Assembly: GCA_902806015.1 (NCBI GenBank)
Contig: CADCUZ010000012.1
Span: 1 to 53,752, forward strand
DNA: 53,752 bases
Direction of reading: 5' to 3'
From: an uncultured Rubrobacteraceae bacterium
Lineage (GTDB): Bacteria > Actinomycetota > Rubrobacteria > Rubrobacterales > Rubrobacteraceae
This document shows positions 15,550-24,647 of this stretch, piece after piece. The translations under genes were made by a program, and so were the position numbers. Every line of letters starts with the position of its first letter. Positions within the stretch are counted from its first letter, which is position 1. A model generated the notes under the pieces. It was not told the origin of the DNA, made no database searches, and saw only the letters and a list, made by a program, of their open reading frames with translations.

Positions 15550-17082
15550 TCACCGCCGCGCGGGATCCTTGGCGAAGAGGTCCACGACGGCCTCGACCAG
15601 CCCAGGTATGGTGTACTCCCTAGCCTCGGCGTCCACCCTCAGGCCGAAGCCGCGGGCCGTGTCGGCCGTGATCGGACCGATGCAGACCACCCGCGCCCCG
15701 GCGAGCAGCCGCGCCGACTCCTTCGCGCCGAAGGCCCCGGCAAAGTTTTCCACTGTGGAGCTCGCGGTAAAGGTTACGCAGTCTATCTCGTCCGCCGCGA
15801 GGTCCCTGGCGATGGCCTCCTTGCCCTCCGAAGACGGGACGGTCTCGTAGGCGGGGGGGACGACCACCTCTGCGCCGGCCTCCCGGAGCCTCTCGGGGAG
15901 GACCTCGCGGGCCACCTTCGCGCGCGGGATCAGGACGCGCTTGCCGGCGAGCGAACCGTCCCCTATGGCCTCTATCAGGGACTCGGCGCGGTACTCTGCG
16001 GGTACCACGTCCACCCGCAGCCCGACCGCTTGGAGCGCACCCGCCGTCGCGGGTCCGATGGCCGCGACCTTCGCCCGGCGCGGGACGGCCCGGAGGTCGA
16101 GATCGTGGTGGCGCAGGCGGTCCACGAAGGCACCCACGCCGTTCACGCTCGTAAAAACCAGCCAGTCGAAGTAGTCGAGGCTCAGAATCGCCCCGTCGAG
16201 CGGGGTAAAGTCCTCCGGCGGCTTCACTTCGATGGTCGGGAACTCGCGCACCTCCGCGCCCAGCCCCTCCAGCTCCGCGGAGAGCTCCCCGGCCTGCGCC
16301 CGCGCCCTCGTGACCAGGACGCGCCGTCCGAAGAGCGGGCGCCTCTCGTACCAACCCAGGCCGGCCTCCCGCAGATCTACCACGCCGCCGACGACCGTGA
16401 TGGCGGGCGGTTTGAGCTTCGCCTCGGCGACCCGCTCGGCGATGTCTTCCAGCGTGCCGGTGACGGTTTTTTGCTCCGGGAGGGTGCCCCACCGCACGAC
16501 CGCCACCGGCGTCTCGGGGTCCCTGCCGGCGGCGAGCAGCTCGGAGGAGATCTCCCGCAACCGGCCCACGCCCATGTAGAGGACGAGCGTGTCCGCGCCG
16601 TTCGCGATGCCCTTCCAGTCCACGTCCGGGCGGCCTTTGGAGGGGTCCTCGTGCCCGGTGATGAACGCGACGCTCGTCGAGACGTTCCGGTGCGTCACCG
16701 GGATGCCGGCGTAGGCAGGGGCCGCCACGCCGCTCGTCACGCCGGGGACCACCTCGAAGGGGATGCCGGCCCCTGTAAGCTCCAGGGCCTCCTCGCCGCC
16801 GCGTCCGAAGATGTAGGGGTCGCCGCCCTTCAGGCGGACCACCGTCTTACCGGCGCGGCCGAGCTCGACGAGGACCCTGTTGATCTGTTCCTGCTTCATC
16901 GCCTGGTCGTCGCCGGGTCTCTTGCCGACGTAGATCCGCTCAGCGCCGGGTTTCGCGTGGGAGAGCAGCGCCTCGGGGGCGAGGCGGTCGTAGACGACCG
17001 CGTCCGCCCGCTCCATGCACCGCACGCCCTTGACGGTAAACAGACCGGGGTCGCCCGGGCCGGACCCCACGAGGTAGATCAA
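15550..17082 (-). CDS. cobA-hemD: Fused uroporphyrinogen-III C-methyltransferase/uroporphyrinogen-III synthase
   Basis: One 510-residue protein joins two enzymes of the tetrapyrrole branch point. Residues 1-245 are the SAM-dependent SUMT, with VGSGPGDPGLFTVKG at the start, RLKGGDPYIFGRGGEE in the middle and PGVTSGVAAPAYAGIPVTHR. This part makes precorrin-2 for sirohaem and cobalamin. Residues 255-510 are HemD, with RRVLVTRARAQAGELSAEL at its start and VTFTASSTVENF near the end, which closes the ring to uroporphyrinogen III. Fusion in this order is common in Gram-positive bacteria. It lies between hemC and the broken gene. Secure. Confidence 0.95.
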   Translation of the reverse strand: MIYLVGSGPGDPGLFTVKGVRCMERADAVVYDRLAPEALLSHAKPGAERIYVGKRPGDDQAMKQEQINRVLVELGRAGKTVVRLKGGDPYIFGRGGEEALELTGAGIPFEVVPGVTSGVAAPAYAGIPVTHRNVSTSVAFITGHEDPSKGRPDVDWKGIANGADTLVLYMGVGRLREISSELLAAGRDPETPVAVVRWGTLPEQKTVTGTLEDIAERVAEAKLKPPAITVVGGVVDLREAGLGWYERRPLFGRRVLVTRARAQAGELSAELEGLGAEVREFPTIEVKPPEDFTPLDGAILSLDYFDWLVFTSVNGVGAFVDRLRHHDLDLRAVPRRAKVAAIGPATAGALQAVGLRVDVVPAEYRAESLIEAIGDGSLAGKRVLIPRAKVAREVLPERLREAGAEVVVPPAYETVPSSEGKEAIARDLAADEIDCVTFTASSTVENFAGAFGAKESARLLAGARVVCIGPITADTARGFGLRVDAEAREYTIPGLVEAVVDLFAKDPARR

Positions 17083-17089
17083 TGGCTCC

Positions 17090-18025
17090 TCACCTCCCGG
17101 ATCTCGCCCCTCGGGTCTCCCCGAGCACGATCCCCGCCCCCTGGTCCAGGAGATCCCGCGCCAGACGTCTCCCGACGTCCTCGGGCTCCCGCCCAGCCGC
17201 CTCGCCCTCGTACATCAAGGCCCCGTCGGGCGAGGCGACGAGACCCCTGAGACGGACCTCGCCTTCCCGGACGAAGGCCAGGGCGCCGACGGGCACCCGG
17301 CACCCGCCCTCCAGGGCGCGCAGCATCGCGCGCTCGGCGAGGGCCGCCCTCTCGCCATCGCCGTCGTTGAGGGTCCCACGGAGGAGCTCCCGGAGGGGAT
17401 GGTCGCAGAGGGTCGCGACGCCCAGGAAACCCTGGCCGACGGCCGGGAGCATCGCGTTCGGCGAGAGGGCGGCGTGCGGGACCCGCGAGGTCAGGCCGAG
17501 GCGTTCGAGGCCGGCGCGGGCGAGGACTACCGCGTCGGCGTCGCCCTCGCGCATCTTGCGCACCCTGGTCTCGACGTTGCCCCGGATCTCGACGATGTTC
17601 AAATCCGGGCGGCGGTGCAAGAGCTGCGCCCGGCGCCTGAGGCTGCCCGTCGCCACGGTCGCGCCGCCCGGCAGGCCATCCACGTCCCAGCCCGCTTTTG
17701 AGACGAGGACGTCGGAGGGGTCGTGGCGCTCGGAGATCGCCGCGAGGACTATGCCTCCGGGCAACTCCGTCGGCACGTCCTTGAGGGAGTGGACGGCGAG
17801 GTCTATCTCCCCCGCGAGCAGGGCCTCGTCGATCTGGCGGGTAAAGACGTCGCGCCGGTCTATGACCGAAAGTGGCGTCTCCGGGCGGTACTCGCTGGTG
17901 GTACGGACGACGCGGATCTCGACTTGCAGGCCTCGCGCGCGCAGCCTCTCGGCGCAGGTCTCGGACTGGGTGAGGGCGAGCCTGGAGCCGCGGGTACCCA
18001 GTAGTAGGATGCCGGCGGGTCTCAT
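17090..18025 (-). CDS. hemC: Porphobilinogen deaminase (hydroxymethylbilane synthase)
   Basis: HemC links four porphobilinogen units into hydroxymethylbilane. The 311-residue protein has GTRGSRLALTQSE at the N-terminus, HSLKDVPTELP with the catalytic Asp region, TGSLRRRAQLL, and EGGCRVPVGALAF with the Cys that holds the dipyrromethane cofactor. Length is normal. ATG at 18025 overlaps the hemA stop by 4 bases. Secure. Confidence 0.97.
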   Translation of the reverse strand: MRPAGILLLGTRGSRLALTQSETCAERLRARGLQVEIRVVRTTSEYRPETPLSVIDRRDVFTRQIDEALLAGEIDLAVHSLKDVPTELPGGIVLAAISERHDPSDVLVSKAGWDVDGLPGGATVATGSLRRRAQLLHRRPDLNIVEIRGNVETRVRKMREGDADAVVLARAGLERLGLTSRVPHAALSPNAMLPAVGQGFLGVATLCDHPLRELLRGTLNDGDGERAALAERAMLRALEGGCRVPVGALAFVREGEVRLRGLVASPDGALMYEGEAAGREPEDVGRRLARDLLDQGAGIVLGETRGARSGR

Positions 18026-19320
18026 GGGGCGGTCTTGGGACCGGAGCGGTGGAGCTCCACCTCCAACCCTTCCAAGGCCAGGAGCCTGCGCCGGACCTCG
18101 GCGCTTCCGAGGGGGTGCCCCGCCTCGGCGAGGGCCTTTATCTCGGAGATCGGGCCGTGCAGAAGCTTGTTCACCAGGGAGTGGCTCATCCGCTCGACGG
18201 CCTCAGCCTCCCCGGGCAAGAGGTCCATCCGTCTCAGGGCCCGCGAGAGCTCGTGGCGCCGGATCCTCTCGGCTTCGTCCCTGAGTTCTTTGATGAGCGG
18301 GACGGCGTGGAGGGAGCTGATCCAGCCCATGAACTCCTCGACGGCGGGCGGGATCATGGCCTCACCCGCCTCGGCCGCCTCCCGGCGCCCGTCGGCGTTG
18401 CGCTCCACCACGGCCTGCAAGTCGTCGATGTCGTAGACGAAGGTCCGCTCCAGCACCTGGACCGTGGGGTCCACGTCCCTCGGCACGGCGATGTCCACGA
18501 AAAAGAGCGGGTCCGGCCTGCCGGCCAGGGCCTCGGCGACCATCTCCCGGCCGATCACCCACTCCCCGGAACCCGTCGAGCTCACCACCACGTCGGCCCG
18601 CGACAACTCCGCGGGCAGCTCTTCGATGCCCACCGCCACGCCCCCGACACGCCCGGCGAGCAGCCTCGCCCGCTCCGGCGTGCGGTTGGCGATCCTGAGG
18701 TCAGACACCCCCCGGCTCCTTAGCTGCTTGACGACGAGCTCGCTCATCTCGCCCGCCCCCACTACTAGGGCACGCCGGCCTCGCAATTCCCCGAAGACCC
18801 CTTCCGCGAGCTTGACGGCCACGTGGGGAACGGAGAGCGAGCTGTCCCCGACCCCGGTCTGCGCGCGGACGTTTTTGCCTACCCGCAAGGAGGTGTGGAA
18901 AAGCCGGTTGAGCACGGGCCCGGTGCAGCGCTCCTCGGTGGCCGAGCGGTACGCCTCGCGAACCTGGCCCAGGATCTGGGCCTCCCCCACGACCATCGAG
19001 TCCAGCGACGAAGCCACCCGGTAGAGGTGCCGCGCCGCCTCGTCGTCGGTAAACCAGTACGTGCCCTCCTCGAGCGAGGTCCGCCCCACGCCGCGGTCAT
19101 CGGCCAAGAGGTCCAGGATCCCGGCCCTCGCCCCCTCGTCCTCCGCGAGGACGTACACCTCGGTCCGGTTGCACGTCGAGAGCAGGACGGCCTCCGAGGC
19201 GACCCCCTCTTCGAGGATCCTCCTGAGGAACGGCCTCCCGGCGCACGGCGGGAACGCGACCCGCTCGCGGACCTCGACGGGGGCCGAACGGTGGCTCATC
19301 CCCGCAACCGCGACAAGCAC
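18022..19320 (-). CDS. hemA: Glutamyl-tRNA reductase
   Basis: HemA reduces glutamyl-tRNA to glutamate-1-semialdehyde, the first committed step of the C5 haem route. The 432-residue protein begins VLVAVAGMSHRSAPVEVRER and has LLSTCNRTEVYVL with the nucleophilic Cys, a NADP-binding motif VVGAGEMSELVVK, and a C-terminal dimerisation helix. The frame is open to 19404, but I chose GTG at 19320, where AGGAGGTGG lies 4 bases upstream and homologues begin; it then overlaps the upstream gene by 25 bases. Secure. Confidence 0.96.
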   Translation of the reverse strand: MLVAVAGMSHRSAPVEVRERVAFPPCAGRPFLRRILEEGVASEAVLLSTCNRTEVYVLAEDEGARAGILDLLADDRGVGRTSLEEGTYWFTDDEAARHLYRVASSLDSMVVGEAQILGQVREAYRSATEERCTGPVLNRLFHTSLRVGKNVRAQTGVGDSSLSVPHVAVKLAEGVFGELRGRRALVVGAGEMSELVVKQLRSRGVSDLRIANRTPERARLLAGRVGGVAVGIEELPAELSRADVVVSSTGSGEWVIGREMVAEALAGRPDPLFFVDIAVPRDVDPTVQVLERTFVYDIDDLQAVVERNADGRREAAEAGEAMIPPAVEEFMGWISSLHAVPLIKELRDEAERIRRHELSRALRRMDLLPGEAEAVERMSHSLVNKLLHGPISEIKALAEAGHPLGSAEVRRRLLALEGLEVELHRSGPKTAP

Positions 19321-19820
19321 CGGACCACCTCCTCTTCGACCTCCGCGCCCGGCGCCGCCCCGGCCAGACGGGCCGCGCCGTACCTCTCGACGATCCCGGC
19401 CCACTCCGGCGCGAAGGACGCCTCCAGGCCGGCCCGCACCCTGCGCGCCAGCGTCGGCGAGGCGCCGCCGGTCGAGACCGCCACCTGCAGCCCGCCCCGA
19501 CGCAGCACAGAGGGCAGCGCGAAGTCCCCCTCCGCGGGCCTGTCCGCCACGTTGACCGGCACGCCGCTCTCCCGCGCCTCGCGCGCCACCGCGGCGTTCA
19601 CCTCGCGCGAGTCGGTCGCCGCAAACGCGAGGAAGGCCCCCGACAGGTCCGCCGGAGCGTAGGGCCGGACGTGGACCTCCACGTCCAACTCCAGGATCTC
19701 GGGTCTGACCTCCGGCGAGATCACGACGACCCTCGCCCCCGAGCCCAGCAGCCCGCGGGCCTTTCTTGCCGCGACACCGCCGCCGCCGACGACCACGCAG
19801 CGCCTGCCGGAGACGTCCAT
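19296..19820 (-). CDS. Precorrin-2 dehydrogenase/sirohydrochlorin ferrochelatase (CysG N-domain type)
   Basis: This 174-residue protein corresponds to the N-terminal half of CysG or yeast Met8p. It oxidises precorrin-2 with NAD and may insert iron to give sirohaem. CVVVGGGGVAARKARGLL is the NAD-binding motif, FAATDSREVNAAVAREA follows as in the family, and LQVAVSTGGASPTLARRVR is the family signature. It complements the methyltransferase half encoded as cobA-hemD three genes downstream. It is the first gene of the haem operon. The leader contains TATGCT and TAGACT at 19901-19911 as possible -10 boxes, without a clear -35. Confidence 0.93.
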   Translation of the reverse strand: MDVSGRRCVVVGGGGVAARKARGLLGSGARVVVISPEVRPEILELDVEVHVRPYAPADLSGAFLAFAATDSREVNAAVAREARESGVPVNVADRPAEGDFALPSVLRRGGLQVAVSTGGASPTLARRVRAGLEASFAPEWAGIVERYGAARLAGAAPGAEVEEEVVRCLSRLRG

Positions 19821-19978
19821 AAAAAGCGGGTAAAGGACCGCGTTTTCGACCCCGATTCTTGTCTCCTGACCTAACTAGTCGGGCGGTGGATCAGGCCGGA
19901 AGTCTAGCATAGCCGACCCGGCACTATCGTCGTGGCTCAGAGTGTGTCATACGCCGTTTTGGGGGGCCGTGTAAACCT

Positions 19979-20434
19979 TCACGACGGGGCCTGCTCCTTC
20001 GTCTTCTCGATAAGCCTGATCCCTTCGATGGTCATGCTCTTGTCGACCGCTTTGCACATGTCGTAGACCGTGAGGGCGGCGACGCCGACGGCGGTGAGCG
20101 CCTCCATCTCCACGCCCGTTCGGTCGCTGGCGCGGGCCGTGGCCGTGATCCCGACCCGGTCCTCTCCCACCTCGAACTCCACGTCCACCGAGGTCAGGTC
20201 CAAACCGTGACAAAGCGGGATCAACTCGGGGGTCTTCTTTGCGGCCATGACCCCCGCGATCCTGGCCGTGTTCAACGCGTCCCCCTTCGGCAAGGCCTTT
20301 TCCCTCAACAACCCGACCGTCTCGGGGGCCATCCCGACGAACCCCGCCGCCACGGCCGTCCGCCGCACGGCGGCCTTCTCGCCGACGTCCACCATCCGCG
20401 CCGCCCCTTCTTCGTCGATGTGGGAAAAGGTCAT
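19979..20434 (-). CDS. moaC: Cyclic pyranopterin monophosphate synthase MoaC
   Basis: MoaC completes the first stage of molybdenum cofactor synthesis, turning the MoaA product into cyclic pyranopterin monophosphate. The 151-residue protein has [16 protein letters not shown] near the start, [15 protein letters not shown] and [20 protein letters not shown], with the conserved Lys in the last segment region. I chose ATG at 20434 because GGAGG lies 6 bases upstream. It directly follows tRNA-Sec, with which it is probably transcribed, linking selenium and molybdenum use. Secure. Confidence 0.96.
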   Translation of the reverse strand: MTFSHIDEEGAARMVDVGEKAAVRRTAVAAGFVGMAPETVGLLREKALPKGDALNTARIAGVMAAKKTPELIPLCHGLDLTSVDVEFEVGEDRVGITATARASDRTGVEMEALTAVGVAALTVYDMCKAVDKSMTIEGIRLIEKTKEQAPS

Positions 20435-20452
20435 AGACGAAGCCTCCAATCG

Positions 20453-20541
20453 CGGAATGCGGGGGAATCGAACCGCCACGGCCGCTCCGCGACCGCAAAC
20501 CGGTTTTGAAGACCGGCCGGGCCACCAGGCCCACGCATTCC
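20453..20541 (-). tRNA. selC: tRNA-Sec (anticodon TCA)
   Basis: Read on the minus strand, this begins GGAATGCG and ends CGCATTCC plus a G discriminator, an 8-bp acceptor stem as in bacterial selenocysteine tRNAs. The anticodon arm is CCGGT-CTTCAAA-ACCGG with TCA in the middle of the loop. The long variable arm (GCGGTCGC, 3-base loop, GCGGCCGT) and the TTCGATT T-loop complete the fold. As I pair it, the T stem has one C-C mismatch. CCA is not encoded. It lies between selB and moaC; selA is upstream. Very strong identification. Confidence 0.97.
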
Positions 20542-20560
20542 AGGTCCGTTTTAAGGAACG

Positions 20561-20566
20561 ATTCTA
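20561..20566 (-). promoter_or_regulatory. Candidate -10 box of tRNA-Sec
   Basis: TAGAAT on the minus strand lies 19 bases before the tRNA-Sec 5' end in the 108-base gap after selB. No good -35 hexamer stands at 17 bp. It may allow tRNA-Sec and moaC transcription independent of selAB. Confidence 0.35.
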
Positions 20567-20649
20567 TTCCATCGGCGCCCCCGGGGCGGAAGGCGTCTTA
20601 TCCGTTTCCAACCAGGAGTACCGTGCGGAAGCTTTTGCGAAACCCGTTT

Positions 20650-22500
20650 TCAGCGATGACGGCGGGTGAGGACCCGGACGTCGCCGGTGCGGCTGGTGAC
20701 GCCGGAGGCATCGGAAAACTCCAGCCAGGCCTGGGCGTACTTGCGGCTCGTGCCGAGGCGGTCGCGCAGTCCGGAGAGCGAGATCGCGCCCTCCTCCCGG
20801 CACACGGTCTTTACCTCCTCAAGGATGCGCTCCGCGGCCTTGCGGGAAGCGAAGAGTCCGCCCCCGAGCTCGACGGCTCGGTCCCTCTTGAGCAGCAGCC
20901 GGAGCGCGGGAGAGGACTCGGTCGCCGGCGGCTGCGCGTCAGCCGCTTCGAGCCCCGCCAGCAGCCCGCGCGCCTCTTCTTCTAGGGCCGCCGGGACTTG
21001 CCCGGCGGCCGGCAGGCCCACTCCGGCCCCCGTCACCCGGACCTCCGCGCCCGCCAGCTCGTCGAGCAGGGCGTCGGCGAGGGATGTCCGTAGCCCCGTC
21101 GCCAGGCGGGCCTCGGCGACGCTGAGTTCCGGCGCCTCGGGGCGCTCGTCCGCCCGCGAACGTAGGACCTCGAGCAGCCGCCCTTTCGCCGCGCGGACGG
21201 CCTCCATGGGGGCGTAAAGATCGCCAAGTTTCGCGACCTCCGGCACGCGTTCGGCGATCTCTCGCGCCTGTTGTGGGGTGGCGGCGACGGCCAGCGCGAG
21301 CTGCTCGGCGGTCATGCCCTCGTCGGGGCGCCGGGCGAGGACCTGGGGGATCGTCCGGGAGGGGTCGCCGCCCTCCAACGCCTCCAACCAGCCCGGGTCC
21401 GGACGGGGCCCGGCGGGCGCCGGGTCGAGGATCGTGCCGCCGCCTATGGTCACCTGCGGGGTCATCGAGCGCACGACGAAGCGGTCGCCGGGGAGCACGA
21501 CCAGCGGTTCTTCGGATCTGAGCCGCGCGAAGGCGCTCTGCCCGGGCCGCAACTCCTCCGTGCCGGAGAGGCGGACCCTGGCGCTCGTCGCCCGGGTGCC
21601 GTGGTGCAGTCGCACCCGGACGCCGTGGCCGAGCGCTCGCGCCCCTTTGAGAAGCCGGAGGCGGGCGTCGAAGGCCCGGCTCTCGGCGACCGGCCGGGAG
21701 AGCAAAACGTCCCCCACCCCTATCTGCGAGGCGTCGATACCCGTCAGGTCCAGGGCCGTCCGCGCACCGGCGTGGGCGACCTGCGCCGGGTGGCCGTGAT
21801 TCTGGACGCCGCGCACGCGGGGGCGGTGTCCCCTGGAGGTGTAGAGGGTGTCCCCGACCCGGATCTCCCCGCTCCACAGCGTCCCCGTCGCGACCACCCC
21901 GATCCCCTTCAGCACGAAAGCCCGGTCCACCGGCAGCCGCGCGAGTCGGACCCCCGCCCGCTCTTCGGGGGCCTGCGCGGCGAGGCCATCCAGGGCCCGC
22001 AGCAACTCGTCCACCCCCTCGCCGGTCTTGCCGCTGACTGGGATGATGGGGGCCGAGATGCCGGACGATTCCAGAAGCTCTTCGGCGTCCAGCGTGGCGA
22101 GCTCGGCGGTCTCCGCGTCCACGGCGTCGGTCTTGGTGAGCGCCACGACCCCCCGCCCGACGCCGAGCACCCCCAGCACGTCGAGGTGCTCCCGGGTCTG
22201 GGGCATGACCCCGTCGTCGGCGGCGACCACGAGCAAGAAGGCGTCCACCCCACTCGCCCCGGAGACCATGTTCTTGACGAAGCGCTCGTGGCCGGGCACG
22301 TCAACCAGGCTCGCCCGACGTCCGCCCGGCAGCAAGAGTTCGGCGTAGCCAGGGACGATAGATATGCCGCGGCGGTGCTCCTCCTCCAGGCGGTCCGTGT
22401 CCGTGCCCGTCATGCGCCGGACCAGCGTCGTCTTGCCGTGGTCCACGTGCCCGGCCGTCCCGATGGTGAGCGCTATCCGCCCGTCCGGCGGCTCAACCAT
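20650..22500 (-). CDS. selB: Selenocysteine-specific elongation factor SelB
   Basis: SelB brings Sec-tRNA to the ribosome at UGA codons by binding the SECIS hairpin. The 616-residue protein begins with a GTPase domain: [19 protein letters not shown] (P loop), [12 protein letters not shown] (switch II) and ALTKTDAVD (base recognition). EF-Tu-like barrel domains follow with [17 protein letters not shown]. The C-terminal third is made of winged-helix segments, ending with [20 protein letters not shown], which bind the mRNA hairpin. The start overlaps selA by 8 bases. Length is normal. Secure. Confidence 0.97.
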   Translation of the reverse strand: MVEPPDGRIALTIGTAGHVDHGKTTLVRRMTGTDTDRLEEEHRRGISIVPGYAELLLPGGRRASLVDVPGHERFVKNMVSGASGVDAFLLVVAADDGVMPQTREHLDVLGVLGVGRGVVALTKTDAVDAETAELATLDAEELLESSGISAPIIPVSGKTGEGVDELLRALDGLAAQAPEERAGVRLARLPVDRAFVLKGIGVVATGTLWSGEIRVGDTLYTSRGHRPRVRGVQNHGHPAQVAHAGARTALDLTGIDASQIGVGDVLLSRPVAESRAFDARLRLLKGARALGHGVRVRLHHGTRATSARVRLSGTEELRPGQSAFARLRSEEPLVVLPGDRFVVRSMTPQVTIGGGTILDPAPAGPRPDPGWLEALEGGDPSRTIPQVLARRPDEGMTAEQLALAVAATPQQAREIAERVPEVAKLGDLYAPMEAVRAAKGRLLEVLRSRADERPEAPELSVAEARLATGLRTSLADALLDELAGAEVRVTGAGVGLPAAGQVPAALEEEARGLLAGLEAADAQPPATESSPALRLLLKRDRAVELGGGLFASRKAAERILEEVKTVCREEGAISLSGLRDRLGTSRKYAQAWLEFSDASGVTSRTGDVRVLTRRHR

Positions 22501-23851
22501 GGGCGCCCCTCACCGCCGCGACTACGGCCTCCTCGTCCCCGGGCAGCAGGGTGCGCGCGTCGAGCCAGACCCTGCCCTCGTGAACGCGTCCCACCACTGG
22601 CGGATCGGAACCTCTCAGCTTCTCGGCCAGCGTCTCGGCCTCGACGCCGCCGAGGCGGACGGCGGAGGAGGGGATCTCGTACAGCGGCAACGTCCCGCCC
22701 CCGCTGCGGGCGACGGACGGCGCCACATCCACCTCCAGGCGCGGGGCTTCCCGCGACAGGGCCCGCGCGAGGTCTTCGGCCCTGCGCCGCACCCCTTCCT
22801 CGGGAGCGCGGAGCATCCGCAGCGTCGGAAGCTCTTCGGAAGCGTCGCCTTCCAGGTAAGAAGCCAGGGTCGCCTCAAGGGCGGCGAGGCACAGCTTGTC
22901 GGCGCGGAGGGCGCGGGCGAGGGGGTGGCGACGCATCGCTGAGACGTGGGAAGCGGAGCCGACGGCGATGCCGGCCTGCGGCCCGCCGAGCAGCTTGTCC
23001 CCGGAGAACACCGTCAGCGCGGCGCCGTCCCGAACCGCGGCCCCCACCAGCGGCTCGTCGCCGAAGGGCAGCAGGGCGCCGCTGCCGACGTCTGCAATGA
23101 CGGGGAGGCCGAGGGAAGAGAGGTCCGCCACGCCCACGGACTCGGTGAAGCCCCGGATCTCGAAGTTGCTCGGGTGGACCCAGAGGATCGCGCGGGTGTC
23201 CTCTCCTATGGCCTCCTCGTAGTCTGAGAGGCGGGTGCGGTTCGTGGTGCCGACCTCGCGGAGTCTCGCACCAGAGAGCGCTAGCACCTCCGGGATGCGG
23301 AAGCCACCCCCGATCTCGATGAGCTGCCCGCGGGAGACGATCACCTCAGGCTTCCCGCCCCCCGCCAAGGCGGCCAACGCCAGCAGCGTCGCCCCTGCGC
23401 AGTTGTTCACCACGAGCGCGTCCTCGGTCCCGGCAAGCTCCCTGAGCAGCGGCGCCGCCCTATCGTAGCGTGAACCCCGCCTGCCCACCGCCACGTCGTA
23501 CTCCAGGTTCGAGTAGCGGGTCGCCGCCTCCACAACGGCGGCCACGGCCCGGTCGGAGAGAACCGACCGGCCGAGGTTCGTGTGCAGGACGACGCCGGTG
23601 GCGTTGACTATCCGGCGCAGGCCCCCGCCGGAGAGGAGTCGGTGGGCAAGCGTGACGACGGCGCGCTCGGAGACCTCAGGGGTCTCGCCGGCGGAGATCC
23701 TGCGCCGCAGCCCCTCCAGCGCCCCACGGATGGCCGAGGTCGCCGCCGCGCGACCGTGGAGGCCCGCGAGCCCGGCACCATCCGGGTCCCGCAGCACCGC
23801 GTCCACCGCCGGCAGGCTCCTGAGCCTCTCCCGCTTGCCCGTCTCCAGCAT
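22493..23851 (-). CDS. selA: L-seryl-tRNA(Sec) selenium transferase SelA
   Basis: SelA converts seryl-tRNA(Sec) to selenocysteyl-tRNA with selenophosphate, using pyridoxal phosphate. The 452-residue protein has INATGVVLHTNLGRS-type sequence (RIVNATGVVLHTNLGRSVL), VVNNCAGATLLALAALA and the PLP lysine in FSGDKLLGGPQAG around residue 295. Length is normal. The ATG has no ribosome binding site; TATACT (23861-23866) ends 9 bases before it, so the mRNA may be leaderless. The selenophosphate synthetase gene selD is not in this window. Secure. Confidence 0.97.
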   Translation of the reverse strand: MLETGKRERLRSLPAVDAVLRDPDGAGLAGLHGRAAATSAIRGALEGLRRRISAGETPEVSERAVVTLAHRLLSGGGLRRIVNATGVVLHTNLGRSVLSDRAVAAVVEAATRYSNLEYDVAVGRRGSRYDRAAPLLRELAGTEDALVVNNCAGATLLALAALAGGGKPEVIVSRGQLIEIGGGFRIPEVLALSGARLREVGTTNRTRLSDYEEAIGEDTRAILWVHPSNFEIRGFTESVGVADLSSLGLPVIADVGSGALLPFGDEPLVGAAVRDGAALTVFSGDKLLGGPQAGIAVGSASHVSAMRRHPLARALRADKLCLAALEATLASYLEGDASEELPTLRMLRAPEEGVRRRAEDLARALSREAPRLEVDVAPSVARSGGGTLPLYEIPSSAVRLGGVEAETLAEKLRGSDPPVVGRVHEGRVWLDARTLLPGDEEAVVAAVRGAHG

Positions 23852-23941
23852 ACGGCGCAGAGTATACCCCCGCCGGTAAACACTAGGATTGCGGGCAAAG
23901 CGCTGTGCTAAACTGGCGCCGCGTAATCCGGGAGGGTCTTT

Positions 23942-24235
23942 TTGGGCGAGGGGACGACAAGGTTTTTTCTCGGTACGGCCGTCGGCGCGGCCTGCGGCTT
24001 CGCCGTCGGCGCCTTCGCCGCAACCCCCACCGCCCGCTCCGCCGGACAGTCCGCCGTCGGCGGCGTGGGCTCCTCGTTTCGGTTTTTAGGCCGCGGCGCC
24101 GTCCGCACCTTGAAAGGCCTCGGCCCCATCCTCGAATCCGGCTACACCCGCCTACGGGGTAGGGAAAAGTACCTAGAACACGAAATAGAACAGCTGAGGG
24201 ATCAGATCACCCGCCTCGAACAAAAAATCGATTAG
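23942..24235 (+). CDS. Small glycine-rich membrane protein with C-terminal coiled coil
   Basis: A 97-residue protein of unknown family, divergent from selA. The N-terminal part FFLGTAVGAACGFAVGAF is a glycine-zipper-like hydrophobic segment. The middle is Gly/Ser-rich, and the end YLEHEIEQLRDQITRLEQKI has a leucine heptad pattern typical of a coiled coil. The TTG start has GGGAGGG at 5 bases. TAAACT at 23909-23914 is a fair -10 box. It resembles YtxH-like envelope proteins in layout only. Confidence 0.7.
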   Translation: MGEGTTRFFLGTAVGAACGFAVGAFAATPTARSAGQSAVGGVGSSFRFLGRGAVRTLKGLGPILESGYTRLRGREKYLEHEIEQLRDQITRLEQKID

Positions 24236-24320
24236 CCTGGCGCTTCGCGCCTTCCGGCGGTCAACTTCGGCCCAACATCCGCACCTCCCCGCCCGGCGGA
24301 CGGGGTCAGGTCCCGACTGA

Positions 24321-24647
24321 CTAGATTCCGAACAGGCGTCGAACCCACCCCGGTAGCGCTCCGCCTTCCTGCGTGGCTTTCTTGTAGTCCGCCAAATCGT
24401 CGGGGTGGACGGGAGAGCCGGACTCACCGAGGAGGGCCCGGGCGTCTTGGAGGCTGGCTTCGGGGGTGCGTTGCGGGAAGGCGGCCTCGACTATGAAGTC
24501 GTTGTTCCACCGCACGCGGTAGATGCGCAGGCCCGCGAGCTCGGCGTCGTCGAAGCGCCGGTCCAGGTCCGCGGCGGCGGCGCGGGCGTCCTCCTCGCGG
24601 GCAAACTGGTAGCCCAGGAAGACGGGTTCCCCGCCGCGCCCCTCCAC
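24321..24647 (-). CDS. Hypothetical protein following the DUF2342 gene (108 aa)
   Basis: I do not recognise this 108-residue protein. It reads FLGYQFAREEDARAAAADLD, then RIYRVRWNNDFIVEAAFP, then LLGESGSPVHPDDLADYKKA, and ends PGWVRRLFGI. The pattern of helix and strand suggests a small alpha/beta fold. Its GTG start shares one base with the stop of the metalloprotease-like gene (TAGTG), so the two are translated together and may work together. No membrane segment or signal peptide. Confidence 0.75.
   Translation of the reverse strand: MEGRGGEPVFLGYQFAREEDARAAAADLDRRFDDAELAGLRIYRVRWNNDFIVEAAFPQRTPEASLQDARALLGESGSPVHPDDLADYKKATQEGGALPGWVRRLFGI

Noticed and set aside
13787..15850. A 687-residue plus-strand frame across the glutaredoxin-like gene and hemB
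   Set aside because: It runs over well-identified genes in other frames and shows no fold-like pattern.
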